From the NCBI GenBank assembly GCA_003151275.1, contig PLXC01000060.1, forward strand, positions 77,098-141,097: 64,000 nucleotides of DNA. Reading direction: 5' to 3'. A program made the translations under genes and the position numbers. Shown here piece after piece: positions 17,976-26,940 of this stretch. The notes under the pieces were generated by a model that was given only the letters and a program-made list of their open reading frames with translations, had not been told where the DNA came from and did no database searches. This stretch comes from Candidatus Melainabacteria bacterium (GTDB taxonomy: Bacteria; Cyanobacteriota; Vampirovibrionia; Obscuribacterales; Obscuribacteraceae). Position 1 is the first letter of the stretch. Every line of letters begins with the position of its first letter.

Positions 17976-19067
17976 GTGTTAGAACAAAAAGATATTCGTG
18001 CTGCTTACACAATATCGGCCGATTTCTACCGAAATGAAAAATTTTTCGCCCTCGTTAAGGAAAATATTTTCGCGCGCAGTTGGCAATTCATTACTGACAG
18101 TGGTCGACTAAAAGCGCCCGGACATGCGCTTCCGGTCACAATGCTGGATGGTTTCCTGACTGAGCCGATTCTTTTCACTCGTGACGCCAACGATGAGCTG
18201 CATTGCCTCTCTAACGTCTGTACGCACCGGGGCAATCTGCTTGCGGAAGGCGAATGTCACGTCACCTCTTTGCGCTGCAGGTATCACGGAAGACGGTTTA
18301 ATTTGGATGGTTCATTTTCATCGGCACCAGGGTTCGAGGAGGCAACTGACTTTCCATCGAAAACTGACGATTTGCCTGGTGTGCCGTTTGGTCAGTGGAA
18401 AACAATGCTGTTCGCCAACGCCTCTACAACCGACCAAATTTTTGCATTACCTGAACTGATCGAAGAAATGGATCGTAGAGTTGGCTGGTTGCCGCTGGAG
18501 AATTTCATTTTCGACTCAGCCGGCTCGCGAGAATATCTCGTCAAAGCTAACTGGGCTCTCTATTGTGAGAACTATCTAGAAGGCATGCATATTCCTTATG
18601 TCCATCCCGACCTTGCCACCACCCTTGATATCAAAGATTATCGCTCTGAAGTCTTCAAATACTCCAATTTACAAGTTGGTATCGCATCCAGTGCACAAGA
18701 ATGTTTCGATTTACCTGAATCATCTCCGGATTATGGTTCTAGAATTGGCGGCTATTATTTCTGGTTGTTTCCAAACATGATGTTCAACTTCTATCCCTGG
18801 GGATTGTCGATCAATGTCGTCCAACCACTGGGTCAGGAATTAACTAAGGTGCACTTTTTGCCATATGTTTGGGATGCTTCTAAGCAGACTCTGGGAGCCG
18901 GAGCCGGTCTAGATCGCGTGGAAAGAGAAGATGAAGAGATCGTCGAGAAAGTCCAAAAGGGCGTAAAATCCCGCTTTTATAAACGAGGACGCTACGCTCC
19001 CAGATGGGAACAAGGGGTCAGCCATTTTCACGAATTATTGAAGTGCTACGTCCCCGAAATCGAATAG
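17976..19067 (+). CDS. Rieske-type aromatic-ring-hydroxylating oxygenase, alpha-subunit family
   Basis: 363 residues, GTG start. The Rieske [2Fe-2S] motif is complete: Cys82-x-His84 (CTHRGN) and Cys101-x2-His104 (CRYHGRRF). The catalytic domain has the mononuclear iron motif near residues ~197-209 (ENYLEGMHIPYVH), where two His and a later Asp bind iron. Such enzymes use electrons from a reductase to oxygenate aromatic acids, choline, carnitine or betaines. The substrate cannot be told from sequence; some cyanobacterial and betaine demethylase relatives have this size. No ferredoxin reductase or beta subunit lies nearby, so it probably uses a general electron donor. Confidence 0.93.
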   Translation: MLEQKDIRAAYTISADFYRNEKFFALVKENIFARSWQFITDSGRLKAPGHALPVTMLDGFLTEPILFTRDANDELHCLSNVCTHRGNLLAEGECHVTSLRCRYHGRRFNLDGSFSSAPGFEEATDFPSKTDDLPGVPFGQWKTMLFANASTTDQIFALPELIEEMDRRVGWLPLENFIFDSAGSREYLVKANWALYCENYLEGMHIPYVHPDLATTLDIKDYRSEVFKYSNLQVGIASSAQECFDLPESSPDYGSRIGGYYFWLFPNMMFNFYPWGLSINVVQPLGQELTKVHFLPYVWDASKQTLGAGAGLDRVEREDEEIVEKVQKGVKSRFYKRGRYAPRWEQGVSHFHELLKCYVPEIE

Positions 19068-19146
19068 TTTTCGAGGTCTGAGCGAACGAAGCCAGGCATG
19101 ACGTGCGCAGTGAGCGGGTTTGAGCGAGGACGCGCCCTCGGGTGGC

Positions 19147-19245
19147 TTATCCTAGGAGTGCCTATGCACACTAGTGGGGTCTGGGCAGCAAGCTGCCCGA
19201 CTCCGCAAGCTGCTCGGCTACTGCAGGCAAGCTGCTCAGCCGAAG
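19147..19245 (+). repeat. family-A repeat cluster
   Basis: TTATCCTAGGAGTGCCTATGC is followed by three GCAAGCTGC-type arms (GCAGCAAGCTGCCCGACT, GCAAGCTGCTCGGCTA, GCAAGCTGCTCAGCC). It fills most of the gap between the oxygenase and the convergent hemerythrin-like gene and can fold into several alternative hairpins. Confidence 0.65.
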
Positions 19246-19276
19246 GGACGAAGGTCCAGAGCGATTAAAACCAGAC

Positions 19277-19741
19277 TCAAGCACCAGTCTGAATAGCGTT
19301 GTATTCAGATGTGTGTAAAACCATATCTTTCAATTTAGCGTCAATATTTTTGATTTCAGCTGGATTGGCATTGGCTCGGAGATCGGCGTAAAACCTCTTG
19401 GAGAAAGTAATATGCTCTTCAATGACTTTCAGCAGATTTGAGAGATATTCCTCATAGCCAGGCTCGTCGACGTGCACCATGACAAGCTGACCGATTTCTT
19501 CTTCAACTTTGGCCCGATCTGCCTGACACTCTTTCATGAGCGGCATTAGATCTTCTGTTTTAGTCAAGTTGTTCAGTAAAATATTTTCTTGTTTTTTCAA
19601 GTGGCCCATAATGGCGTCACAGACTACCTTTACACGATCGAACACTTGCTCACGAGACCAAACAGTGTAGTTGTCAGTCAGTTCGATTAACTTCTCTTCG
19701 ATATCTTTATGCTCTTCAACCAAATATTCAAAAATGTCCAT
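19277..19741 (-). CDS. hemerythrin-like (HHE) domain protein
   Basis: 154 residues from the ATG at 19741, which has AAAGAGG upstream; the longer frame to 19801 is unlikely. The protein is all-helical and starts MDIFEYLVEEHKDIEEKL, a typical first HHE helix, with later HLKKQEN and EEHITFSK helices supplying His/Glu. Only some of the canonical iron ligands are visible (His11, His in GHLKKQE, His in EEHI), so oxygen or iron binding is plausible but not assured. It is a stand-alone gene; a second hemerythrin-like gene lies at 23.7-24.2 kb. Confidence 0.75.
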   Translation of the reverse strand: MDIFEYLVEEHKDIEEKLIELTDNYTVWSREQVFDRVKVVCDAIMGHLKKQENILLNNLTKTEDLMPLMKECQADRAKVEEEIGQLVMVHVDEPGYEEYLSNLLKVIEEHITFSKRFYADLRANANPAEIKNIDAKLKDMVLHTSEYNAIQTGA

Positions 19742-19952
19742 ACTTCGAACCTCTTTACTGTTGCGTTCCTTGCGACGGATGCTCGCCTCAGTTAGTTTCA
19801 TTATTTATGCTCATCAATAAATTGAAATAGTTCGAAAGAGGCACTATTCGGGAACTGGTTTAGCGATCAGCCGTCAACGAAGAGGTAGATTAGTTGGCTG
19901 ATCTACTCCCGTCCGCGCCCACGCCTTACAATCAGCGAGTCACTACCCCAAA

Positions 19953-21137
19953 ATGAGATCAGACAAGATCAAATTAGCCCTTATCAGCTGTGGACTCGGC
20001 AATGTTAATCGAGGCTTTGAAGTCTCGACCGCGCGTTTGTACAAGACACTCAAAGAAAGCAGCACTTTCGATGTGCGGCTTTTCAGCGGCGGCAAACATG
20101 AGGGCGCTAAGTTCATTTGGAACATCCCCAGAGACGAGGTGCAGCGCTCTCCCCTTAATATCTTTAGTCGATTCAATGATCGGCGATTTTGGGAATTTTG
20201 CTATGGCGTTGAGCAAATCTCATTTGCCCTTTCGCTTTTACCGGACCTTTTCAGCTTTCAACCGGACGTGATTTGGACCAAAGAAGTCCCTTTTGGGTAT
20301 TTCCTCGACGCCTATCGGAAAATGTTCGGCTTTAAATACAAAGTCATTTTTGCAAACGGTGGTGCATTTCGGCCACCAACTTATAAAGACTTTGATTTTA
20401 TCCAGCATCTGCAATCTGAATCTTATAAAGACGCGATCGATTATGGTTTGCCATCAGAAAAGATGGCCACTCTGACGAACTTTCTTTATTTTCAAAAGTC
20501 TTCGCAGCCGAGAAAAGAATTGCGCTCATCGTTTGGTTATTCGGATAATGACTGGGTGGTCATCTGTGTGGCAGCCTGGAACCGTTATCACAAGCGCATT
20601 GATTACTTGATTGAGGAGGTGGCTCAGATACCTGATCCGCGAATCAAGTTGATGTTGTGCGGTCATCCAGAACCAGACATAACTTATTTACGCAAACTTG
20701 CCGATGAGAAATTACCCGGTCGTGTGCAGTGGCTGACTTTGTCAGAGGCAAAGGTGCACGAGGCCCTGCAAGCTGCAGATGCATTTGTTCTCCCCAGCCT
20801 CAACGAGGGACTCGGCAACGCCATGGCCGAGGCTGCTTTAGCTGAGGTGCCGATAGTCTGCCACAGTCATCCGGCCAGTAGGTTCGTTTTGAAGGACGAA
20901 AAGTGGATAAGCGATCTGTCTCGACCTGGTGGATTAGCAGCCAAGTTGATGGAACTGCAAGTAAATCCTCCGGACAAGGAATCTTTAGCCTCATTAGCAA
21001 AGTCCGTCCACAATGTTTTTAGCGCAGAAGCTCTGTTGCCGCGCTTTTGTGAAATGGTGCAAACAGCTCAAGGCACAAAACCGACTACAGGTGGGCCGCG
21101 CGCGCTTGGAAAATATGATCTCAGAGCCGAAAACTGA
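19953..21137 (+). CDS. GT4-like family glycosyltransferase
   Basis: 394 residues with a GT-B arrangement: an N-terminal acceptor half (LALISCGLGNVNRGFEVSTARL, residues 7-28) and a C-terminal donor half starting near ~190 (WVVICVAAWNRYHKRIDYLIE). The donor-binding EGLGNAMAEAALAEVPIVCHSH segment corresponds to the conserved E-x7-E motif of GT4 enzymes. It should transfer a sugar from a nucleotide-sugar donor to an unknown acceptor, probably a cell-surface glycan. Its 3' end overlaps the transporter gene by 23 bases, indicating translational coupling. Confidence 0.88.
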   Translation: MRSDKIKLALISCGLGNVNRGFEVSTARLYKTLKESSTFDVRLFSGGKHEGAKFIWNIPRDEVQRSPLNIFSRFNDRRFWEFCYGVEQISFALSLLPDLFSFQPDVIWTKEVPFGYFLDAYRKMFGFKYKVIFANGGAFRPPTYKDFDFIQHLQSESYKDAIDYGLPSEKMATLTNFLYFQKSSQPRKELRSSFGYSDNDWVVICVAAWNRYHKRIDYLIEEVAQIPDPRIKLMLCGHPEPDITYLRKLADEKLPGRVQWLTLSEAKVHEALQAADAFVLPSLNEGLGNAMAEAALAEVPIVCHSHPASRFVLKDEKWISDLSRPGGLAAKLMELQVNPPDKESLASLAKSVHNVFSAEALLPRFCEMVQTAQGTKPTTGGPRALGKYDLRAEN

Positions 21138-22725
21138 CGTTGTGACGCACAACGTTCCTAGACAAATTACAAAAAAAAATACTGCAGCAATAATTCTGGG
21201 GCTGCAGCTCATGCTTCTGCTTGCGGCAATCGATCAGACAATTATCAGCACGGCAATGCCGAAAATCGTCACCAACTTGGGCGGCTTTGATCGTTACGCC
21301 TGGGCGACAACCGCCTATTTACTCACGTCTACAATTTCTATCCCCGTTTTTGGCCGACTATCTGATATTTATGGACGCAAACAACTTTTGATTACAGGCG
21401 TATTGTTGTTTGTTTTTGCTTCCACGCTTTGCGGGTGCTCGGGACTGGTTGCACTGGGAGCTTTGATCGATCCGATGAACCAATTTATTGTCTCCAGAGC
21501 CTTCCAAGGATTGGGGGCGGGAATTGTTCTTGGTTTGTGCTTCTCTGTGGTTGGAGACTTATTTCCGGCGGCACAAAGAGGCAAATATCAAGGTCACTTT
21601 GCCGCTGTATTTGCCTTAGCATCCGTTGTTGGACCAACTCTCGGTGGTTACGTAAGCGACCACCACAGTTGGCGCTGGCTATTTTTCATGAACATACCGA
21701 TTGGACTTTTGGCAATTTTTGTTTTCAATCAGGCTTTCCCATCCGACCGCAAAATCGCCCCGAGCGCAAACCTGGACTATCCAGGCGTGATGCTCTTCAT
21801 CGGCTCGTTCGTGCCACTACTTTTGGGACTTAGTTGGACCGGCAGCGCGGGATGGACGAGTCTTCTTGTATTGGCATCACTGCTGACGGCATCAGCAATG
21901 TCGGTGCGCTTTGTGATGCGTGAACTGAGAACGCCAGACCCATTTATGAACGTCAGATTGTTTACCAATCCAGTTGTCTCGATCTCTTGCATTTCAGTTT
22001 TTGTCACCGGTATCGGCATGTTCGGCTCAGTGATGTTGTTGCCCATCTTCTTCCAAAGTGTTGTCGGCATGACCGCTGCAAAATCAGGCACATTGTTGAC
22101 TCCGCTCATAGTGGTAGTGGCGGTAGCCAGCATCGTTGGTGGTTACTGGATGTCGAAATCGAAGAAATACAAAGCGATAATATTCTCCGGACTGAGCTGC
22201 ATGACCGCAGGCACATTCCTTTTGGCGCGCATACAGCCGCACTCGTCGATCACATACATGCTCTCTAATATGTTGCTAGTGGGCGCTGGACTAGGGCTTC
22301 TTTTACCGATCTACACAGTCGTGATTCAAAACGCTGTCGCGGAAAAAGACATTGGTGCTGTGACCGGCTTCAGTCAATTCTTTCGCTCAGTTGGTGGCAC
22401 TACTGGTGTGGCAGTGTTTGGCACACTGATGCTAAGTTTGTACGAACAGGGATTGAAACAGAGCTCCCTGCTTCATGATAACAATTCGGCTATGCAAGCG
22501 CTTCTTAACAACCCTCTCGAACCAACTAAACTGCGCCGGGGTCTGGAACTACTAACTTTGTCAGGCTCGCAATTGGATGCTGTAATCACAGCGGTTAAAG
22601 AAACGCTGGTGCATTCTATCGACATCATTTTTTTCCTTTACGGACTTTTGCTTGCTGCGACTCTGGTGGCTACTCTCTTCCTGGCAGAATTACCGCTTCG
22701 TGAGAAGCCGAATGCTGCTGTCTGA
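21115..22725 (+). CDS. MFS transporter, DHA2 (14-helix, EmrB/QacA) type
   Basis: 536 residues from the ATG at 21115, overlapping the glycosyltransferase by 23 bases; a longer frame starts at 21013 but would add 34 hydrophilic residues. About 14 hydrophobic segments are visible. DHA2 motifs include LLAAIDQTIISTAMPKIV in helix 1, GRLSDIYGRKQLL (motif A) and RAFQGLGAGIVLGL (motif B-like), then GPTLGGYVSDHHSWRWLFFMNIPIG (motif C region). Such pumps export drugs, lipids or metabolites with proton antiport. Coupling to a glycosyltransferase suggests export of a glycosylated product, but that is inference. Its 3' end overlaps the convergent REC-HPt gene by 56 bases. Confidence 0.93.
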   Translation: MISEPKTDVVTHNVPRQITKKNTAAIILGLQLMLLLAAIDQTIISTAMPKIVTNLGGFDRYAWATTAYLLTSTISIPVFGRLSDIYGRKQLLITGVLLFVFASTLCGCSGLVALGALIDPMNQFIVSRAFQGLGAGIVLGLCFSVVGDLFPAAQRGKYQGHFAAVFALASVVGPTLGGYVSDHHSWRWLFFMNIPIGLLAIFVFNQAFPSDRKIAPSANLDYPGVMLFIGSFVPLLLGLSWTGSAGWTSLLVLASLLTASAMSVRFVMRELRTPDPFMNVRLFTNPVVSISCISVFVTGIGMFGSVMLLPIFFQSVVGMTAAKSGTLLTPLIVVVAVASIVGGYWMSKSKKYKAIIFSGLSCMTAGTFLLARIQPHSSITYMLSNMLLVGAGLGLLLPIYTVVIQNAVAEKDIGAVTGFSQFFRSVGGTTGVAVFGTLMLSLYEQGLKQSSLLHDNNSAMQALLNNPLEPTKLRRGLELLTLSGSQLDAVITAVKETLVHSIDIIFFLYGLLLAATLVATLFLAELPLREKPNAAV

Positions 22726-23482
22726 GAAAGTTTTTTACTCTGGCAAAGGCACTAGTCAACGCTGAAAATGTATCTTTGGCGTCGTGCCAATCTCTCAATC
22801 CGGCAGCTCTCTCCAGATATAAGCCTAACTTGGCCAAACCTTTTGCTCCCACAGAAGCGCTGGAGCCCTTCAGCTCGTGCGCCATGTGAGCTAAGTTCGA
22901 GTCTTTATGATCCAGAATCGCCTGGTTAATTTCTACAAGTAACTTCTCAGTAGTTTCTACAAAAGTTGCTAACACATCTTGTAAGTCGTCAGCATAAAAG
23001 TCCTCGAGTTCTTCCAGATCAATTGGATCTTCTTCAATCGCTAAGGTGGTCTCAGGTTGTGCATACTTTCTTGCCAACTCCTGATTTTTCAAGACAAAAT
23101 CTTTCTGCAACCAATGGTTCAATTTGATTTTCAGCATTTGTCGATCAATTGGTTTGGAGATGTAATCGTCCATGCCAACCGCAATGCAGCGCTCTTTATC
23201 GCCTACCATAGCCAGCGCGGTCACGGCCACGATCGGTGTGTAAGTGCCACGCAATGCCTCCAATTTTCTTATCACCTTAGTCGCTTCAAAGCCATCCATC
23301 TCAGGCATCTGGCAATCCATGAGAATCATCGCGTAGAGCTCTTTCTGGACGGCGTGAATAGCTTTCTGTCCACTATCTACAACCTCTACCGCCAGACCCA
23401 ATTGTTGCAACAGAAGAGTGGCCAACTTCTGGTTGACTACATTGTCTTCGACGAGCAAAACTTTCCTGTGTTCTTCACTCAT
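22670..23482 (-). CDS. response regulator: REC domain plus HPt domain
   Basis: 270 residues. The REC domain (1-125) has the acidic pair ED at 12-13, phospho-acceptor Asp56 (LMDCQMPEMDG), Thr88 and Lys110 (YISKPI). A linker of ~30 residues leads to an HPt domain (~155-255) with the phospho-accepting His202 in HMAHELKGSSASVGA. There is no DNA-binding output, so it should relay phosphate between a REC and another partner. It is the last gene of a minus-strand signalling group with a kinase, a second REC and a hemerythrin protein. Its end overlaps the convergent transporter gene by 56 bases. Confidence 0.93.
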   Translation of the reverse strand: MSEEHRKVLLVEDNVVNQKLATLLLQQLGLAVEVVDSGQKAIHAVQKELYAMILMDCQMPEMDGFEATKVIRKLEALRGTYTPIVAVTALAMVGDKERCIAVGMDDYISKPIDRQMLKIKLNHWLQKDFVLKNQELARKYAQPETTLAIEEDPIDLEELEDFYADDLQDVLATFVETTEKLLVEINQAILDHKDSNLAHMAHELKGSSASVGAKGLAKLGLYLERAAGLRDWHDAKDTFSALTSAFARVKNFLRQQHSASHEAVILPGRE

Positions 23483-23651
23483 TCAGCAATCAACCTTTGA
23501 GCAGTCATCTTGTGATCTAACATATTTGGCTTTTGTAATCGAAATCTCTTGAAAAATCAATGAACGATCTAGCGGGCAGTGCCAACTCATGAACTTTGCG
23601 CACTTACCTAACGATGTAAGGTATCTACAGTATAGCTTCTACAATTGGCTG

Positions 23652-24185
23652 TTAAGCGCAGCGAGTGTGTCGCACCATGACCGAACGCAAATGTCGGTTG
23701 TCTTTTGCTTCCCGTTGACTAGAAAAATTCCTTGACAATTTTTCCTTAAGTTCAATGCGATAACTTTCCATTTTGACCGCGATATTGCTTAGCTGAGCAG
23801 ATGCCCACTTATCGGCCTGTTTGAAGAGACTTTCGTCTTTCTTGACGTGTTGCTCAAATCGCTCTGCCAATAACGTCAACGTAGATTCAAGTGGTTCAGA
23901 GCTGGCATAAATGTTTTCCAATTCAAGCATCAGGGCTAACATGAAATAAAAGTCTTTACCGGATTCTGCCAGTTGCTTTGCGTCTACAAGGCGAGAAAGA
24001 CTGGGATAAAATACCTGCTGCTCGAGAACCGAGTGGATGCGCAAGTCTAAAAACAGATCAGCGAGGACGCGGTCTTGCTCAGTCTTGTCCGCTTTTTCCA
24101 AACGTGACAATAACTCTTTGATGTGTCCGTGATCGGCACGCAATATGCCAATGGCTTGTTCACTATCAGGAGCAACGTCCCTCAT
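23652..24185 (-). CDS. hemerythrin-like domain protein
   Basis: 177 residues, helical. The HHE pattern starts with ILRADHGHIKELLSRLE and continues with LDLRIHSVLEQQVFYPSL, where His and Glu are the expected diiron ligands, then FEQHVKKDESLFKQA. This is a better match to true hemerythrin-like proteins than the one at 19.3 kb. Such proteins bind a diiron centre and can sense or store oxygen, nitric oxide or iron. It lies between two response regulators, with a 116-base gap to the single REC upstream and a 169-base gap to REC-HPt, so a link between redox state and the phosphorelay is plausible but not shown. Confidence 0.85.
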   Translation of the reverse strand: MRDVAPDSEQAIGILRADHGHIKELLSRLEKADKTEQDRVLADLFLDLRIHSVLEQQVFYPSLSRLVDAKQLAESGKDFYFMLALMLELENIYASSEPLESTLTLLAERFEQHVKKDESLFKQADKWASAQLSNIAVKMESYRIELKEKLSRNFSSQREAKDNRHLRSVMVRHTRCA

Positions 24186-24301
24186 AGTCCTAACTCCTCG
24201 AGCTTTCTTAATATGTGTTCACTAATGTTGTCGATCAAAAGCCGGAAAAGTTCCCGCTTTGGCTATATCGCACCCGGGCAAAACGGCAATCTACGTGGGT
24301 T

Positions 24302-24685
24302 TTAACTGGCGGCCGGTAACCAGCGATCCAACAGCTCACGTAGCTGACCAAGCATCACCGGCTTGAATATAAAGTCGTCCATGCCAGCGTCTAGGCAACG
24401 TTGTTTATCTGGATTTGCCGTCATGGCAATGATCGGGACGCGCTGGTTTTTCCTTTTGGTCTCCAGTTGGCGGATTGCACTCGTGGCCTCGATGCCGTCC
24501 ATTCGTGGCATTTGGATATCCATCAAAATCAATAAGTAATCAACAACTGCTGCTTTCTCAACCGCTTCGCTGCCGTCAGAGACGGCGTGTCCCTCAAAAC
24601 CGAGTTTAGCCAATTGCTTTGTAGCCAATAGCCGCAATGTCTCATCGTCTTCAACGACAAGAATCATCTTTGCTTTACTGCTCAT
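24302..24685 (-). CDS. single-domain response regulator (CheY-like)
   Basis: 127 residues, only a REC domain: acidic pair at 12-13 (VEDDE), phospho-acceptor Asp56 (LMDIQMPRMDG), Thr in IIAMTAN and Lys in FIFKPVM. The start ATG at 24685 lies inside the last codons of the histidine kinase gene (11-base overlap), so translation is coupled. With no output domain it must act by protein contact or pass phosphate to the REC-HPt protein encoded downstream. Confidence 0.93.
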   Translation of the reverse strand: MSSKAKMILVVEDDETLRLLATKQLAKLGFEGHAVSDGSEAVEKAAVVDYLLILMDIQMPRMDGIEATSAIRQLETKRKNQRVPIIAMTANPDKQRCLDAGMDDFIFKPVMLGQLRELLDRWLPAAS

Positions 24686-26324
24686 GATTCTTTTTCTCAA
24701 CAACCTCAAGTGGAACTTCAAACCAAAAATCAGACCCCTGGCCTGCTACTGACGATACACCAATATCACCGGACATAAGTTTGACTAGCCTTCTGCAAAT
24801 CGACAAACCTAGACCAACGCCGCCATATTTTCTGGTATTAGAACCGTCTGCTTGAACAAATGGTTGAAATAAAGTGTCCTGTAGCGCTTGTGGCACGCCA
24901 ATGCCGGTGTCACTGATCGTGAAGCGCACCATCATGCCACCGACAAAGTAACGGGCGACGCGGGCGTGAATTTTGATCTGCCCCTTCTCGGTGAATTTGA
25001 GTGCGTTAGAGGTGAAATTAGTGAGCACCTGCTTTATTCTCAATTTGTCGCCAATTAAACTGCTTGGAATCTCCTCATCGACGCTGCATTCAACGGCGAT
25101 CTTTTTGTGGGCTGCCGATTGAGAGAGATTTTGCACGCAGTCTTCCAGAAGATCACGCACTTCCAGAATAGTTTTTTCAACGCGCAGTTTCCCAGCTTCT
25201 AATCTTGAAAAATCCAAGAGTTCATTTACTACCTTCAGCAAATTCTGCGCAGACTCGTAGATATAAGTAGCCAGTTCTTTTTGCTCGCGCTCGAGCCCCA
25301 TCTCTAATAACAACTCGGTCATGCCCAACACGCCGCTCATTGGCGTGCGTAATTCATGGCTGATATTCGAAACGAATTGAGACTTCAGTTCTGAAGCCGC
25401 TAGGGCCTCATCACGAGCCGCCAATAGAGCTTCTTCAACTTGTTTGCGTGGTGTTATGTCTCTTAAAACAGCAGCGCCACCCCGTAGTTTGCCCTCTTTG
25501 TCACGTAGCGGCTGAGCACTGGCGCTGACAGTGATTCCTTCGTTGTGATAAGGAGTGCGAACAAAAAGTTCTAAATCGCGCACCTCTTCACCTTTAATCG
25601 CACGAGCCAAAGGCAGCTGGTCCTGCGCGTAGCGTGTGACTTTGTCCGGCATAAACAGCCCGTATTTGCCGCGCGCGTTATCTAGCCCATGCAATTTTAT
25701 CGCGGCTGGATTGAAGAGCAGCAGCCCACCCACCTCATCAACGGCAATGACGGGATCGCCAATATTGTTCAAAATCAATTCAAGAAGTTCACCTTTTTCG
25801 CGCAGCTGCTCTTCTTTCTGCTGCTCGGCAGTGACATCAAATGCAATACCACCGAGAAGGCATCGCCCGAGGGAATCGATGATTGGGAATTTATGCACCA
25901 TCCAACGTCCATTAACGCCTTGAGCATTCGGTAACTCCTCTCTGGCTGACGAAGTCACCTGGTCCTTAAAAATTCCAATTTCTTGAGCGCGAATTTTTTT
26001 GGCCACATCAGCAGGAAGCCAAGCAGAGTCCGTTTTGCCGATAAAGCTGGTGCGCTCAATGCCGAACTGTTTCTCGAATGCGGCGTTGATAAAGACGTAA
26101 CGTCCCTGTTCGTCTTTGACGAAACAAGGCGCCGAGCAGTCGCTAATGAAAGTTTTGAACAGTCCAAAATCTCGTGACAGTTCAACAACACCGTGATCTT
26201 CGTTTGCTTCGCTCTTAATTGAGATGGCCTCGATGCTTTTTGCTCGTTCCCTATGTGCGATAGAATTTACCCGCCGGCCAGGTTTAATTTTTTCAGCCTG
26301 TTTAAGTTCTTCCACTGAAATCAC
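24675..26324 (-). CDS. PAS-PAS sensor histidine kinase
   Basis: 549 residues, GTG start. Two PAS domains occupy ~52-170 (FISDCSAPCFVKDEQGRYVF) and ~178-295 (LILNNIGDPVIAVDEVGG). The HisKA domain has His323 in FVSNISHELRTPMSG. The ATPase domain has the N box (NFTSNALKFTE), G1 (DTGIGVP), F box (FQPFV) and G2 (GGVGLGLSIC). There are no membrane segments, so this is a soluble cytoplasmic sensor. The first ~50 residues are charged. It has no receiver of its own; the adjacent single REC is its likely partner and the distal REC-HPt may extend the relay. Confidence 0.95.
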   Translation of the reverse strand: MISVEELKQAEKIKPGRRVNSIAHRERAKSIEAISIKSEANEDHGVVELSRDFGLFKTFISDCSAPCFVKDEQGRYVFINAAFEKQFGIERTSFIGKTDSAWLPADVAKKIRAQEIGIFKDQVTSSAREELPNAQGVNGRWMVHKFPIIDSLGRCLLGGIAFDVTAEQQKEEQLREKGELLELILNNIGDPVIAVDEVGGLLLFNPAAIKLHGLDNARGKYGLFMPDKVTRYAQDQLPLARAIKGEEVRDLELFVRTPYHNEGITVSASAQPLRDKEGKLRGGAAVLRDITPRKQVEEALLAARDEALAASELKSQFVSNISHELRTPMSGVLGMTELLLEMGLEREQKELATYIYESAQNLLKVVNELLDFSRLEAGKLRVEKTILEVRDLLEDCVQNLSQSAAHKKIAVECSVDEEIPSSLIGDKLRIKQVLTNFTSNALKFTEKGQIKIHARVARYFVGGMMVRFTISDTGIGVPQALQDTLFQPFVQADGSNTRKYGGVGLGLSICRRLVKLMSGDIGVSSVAGQGSDFWFEVPLEVVEKKNHEQ

Positions 26325-26649
26325 CCAACCAACTGTCGACTAAATATCAACCTAATAAAGATGCCATGTTCGTCGACTATCAGTGACTATCTTAGATCCT
26401 ATCCCAGCTGATTGGAAGTGGAGATAAGGCGCCGATAATTAATATTGTGCGATTACCGAGCGCTGGCTGTGGATGCGCCTCGATGTTCGTTGGCAAATCG
26501 TTTCCGGACAAAAGATTTGACCGATTCATTCATAACTTCTCGCTCAAGCACCGCATGTTCGGAAAGATGGACTCCCGCACCGACTACAGAGTCGCCGTGA
26601 CATCTCCAGATAACTACTGGAGAAACAATTTCTAAAGAAACAAAGACTT
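26325..26649. other. intergenic region upstream of the histidine kinase
   Basis: 325 bases. It likely contains the kinase promoter. A short inverted repeat CTCCAG/CTGGAG lies at 26604-26622, downstream of the small minus-strand gene, without a U tract. A plus-strand frame of 62 codons (26447-26635) has no ribosome binding site or recognisable protein character and is not called. Confidence 0.35.
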
Positions 26650-26817
26650 CTACGCTCGATTTGAAGCGGTTTTAGAATTGTTGTTCGTAGAGCGTCCCGA
26701 TTTGCGGAACCCATCAACAGCAATTTTCAACTCCCTGACGGCGATAATCAACGTTGTAACGAGCGTGACAAAAGATATCACCTTTCGAATAGTTCCAAAC
26801 ATATCTTCAGTCTCCAT
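26650..26817 (-). CDS. small single-pass membrane protein
   Basis: 55 codons, too short for usual thresholds. It reads METEDMFGTIRKVISFVTLV and continues with TTLIIAVRELKIAV, giving one hydrophobic segment of ~20 residues, then a basic, Asn/Ser-rich tail. The second ATG at 26802 is a likely start because GGAG lies eight bases upstream of it, which would give 50 residues. The function is unknown. It is divergent from the AsmA-like gene. Confidence 0.42.
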   Translation of the reverse strand: METEDMFGTIRKVISFVTLVTTLIIAVRELKIAVDGFRKSGRSTNNNSKTASNRA

Positions 26818-26859
26818 TAACTAAGAGTGAGCTTTGGCTGCATGACGGTTCTGCCAGCG

Positions 26860-26940
26860 GGTAGTTCCCGAGTTGGAGAACAGCGCCCTGAGCAGAGGGC
26901 AATTGTTTCGTGTGGACTGGGCGCAAGGGTGGGAACTATC
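26860..26940 (+). ncRNA. possible structured RNA element upstream of the AsmA-like gene
   Basis: An outer stem pairs 26860-26869 (GGTAGTTCCC) with 26931-26940 (GGGAACTATC), including one G-T pair. Inside it GCGCCC (26883-26888) can pair with GGGCGC (26919-26924), or alternatively GCCCT (26885-26889) with AGGGC (26896-26900); these two are mutually exclusive. No known riboswitch or RNA family was recognised. It sits about 120 bases upstream of the TTG start at 27061, so it could be part of that 5' untranslated region. Confidence 0.3.
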
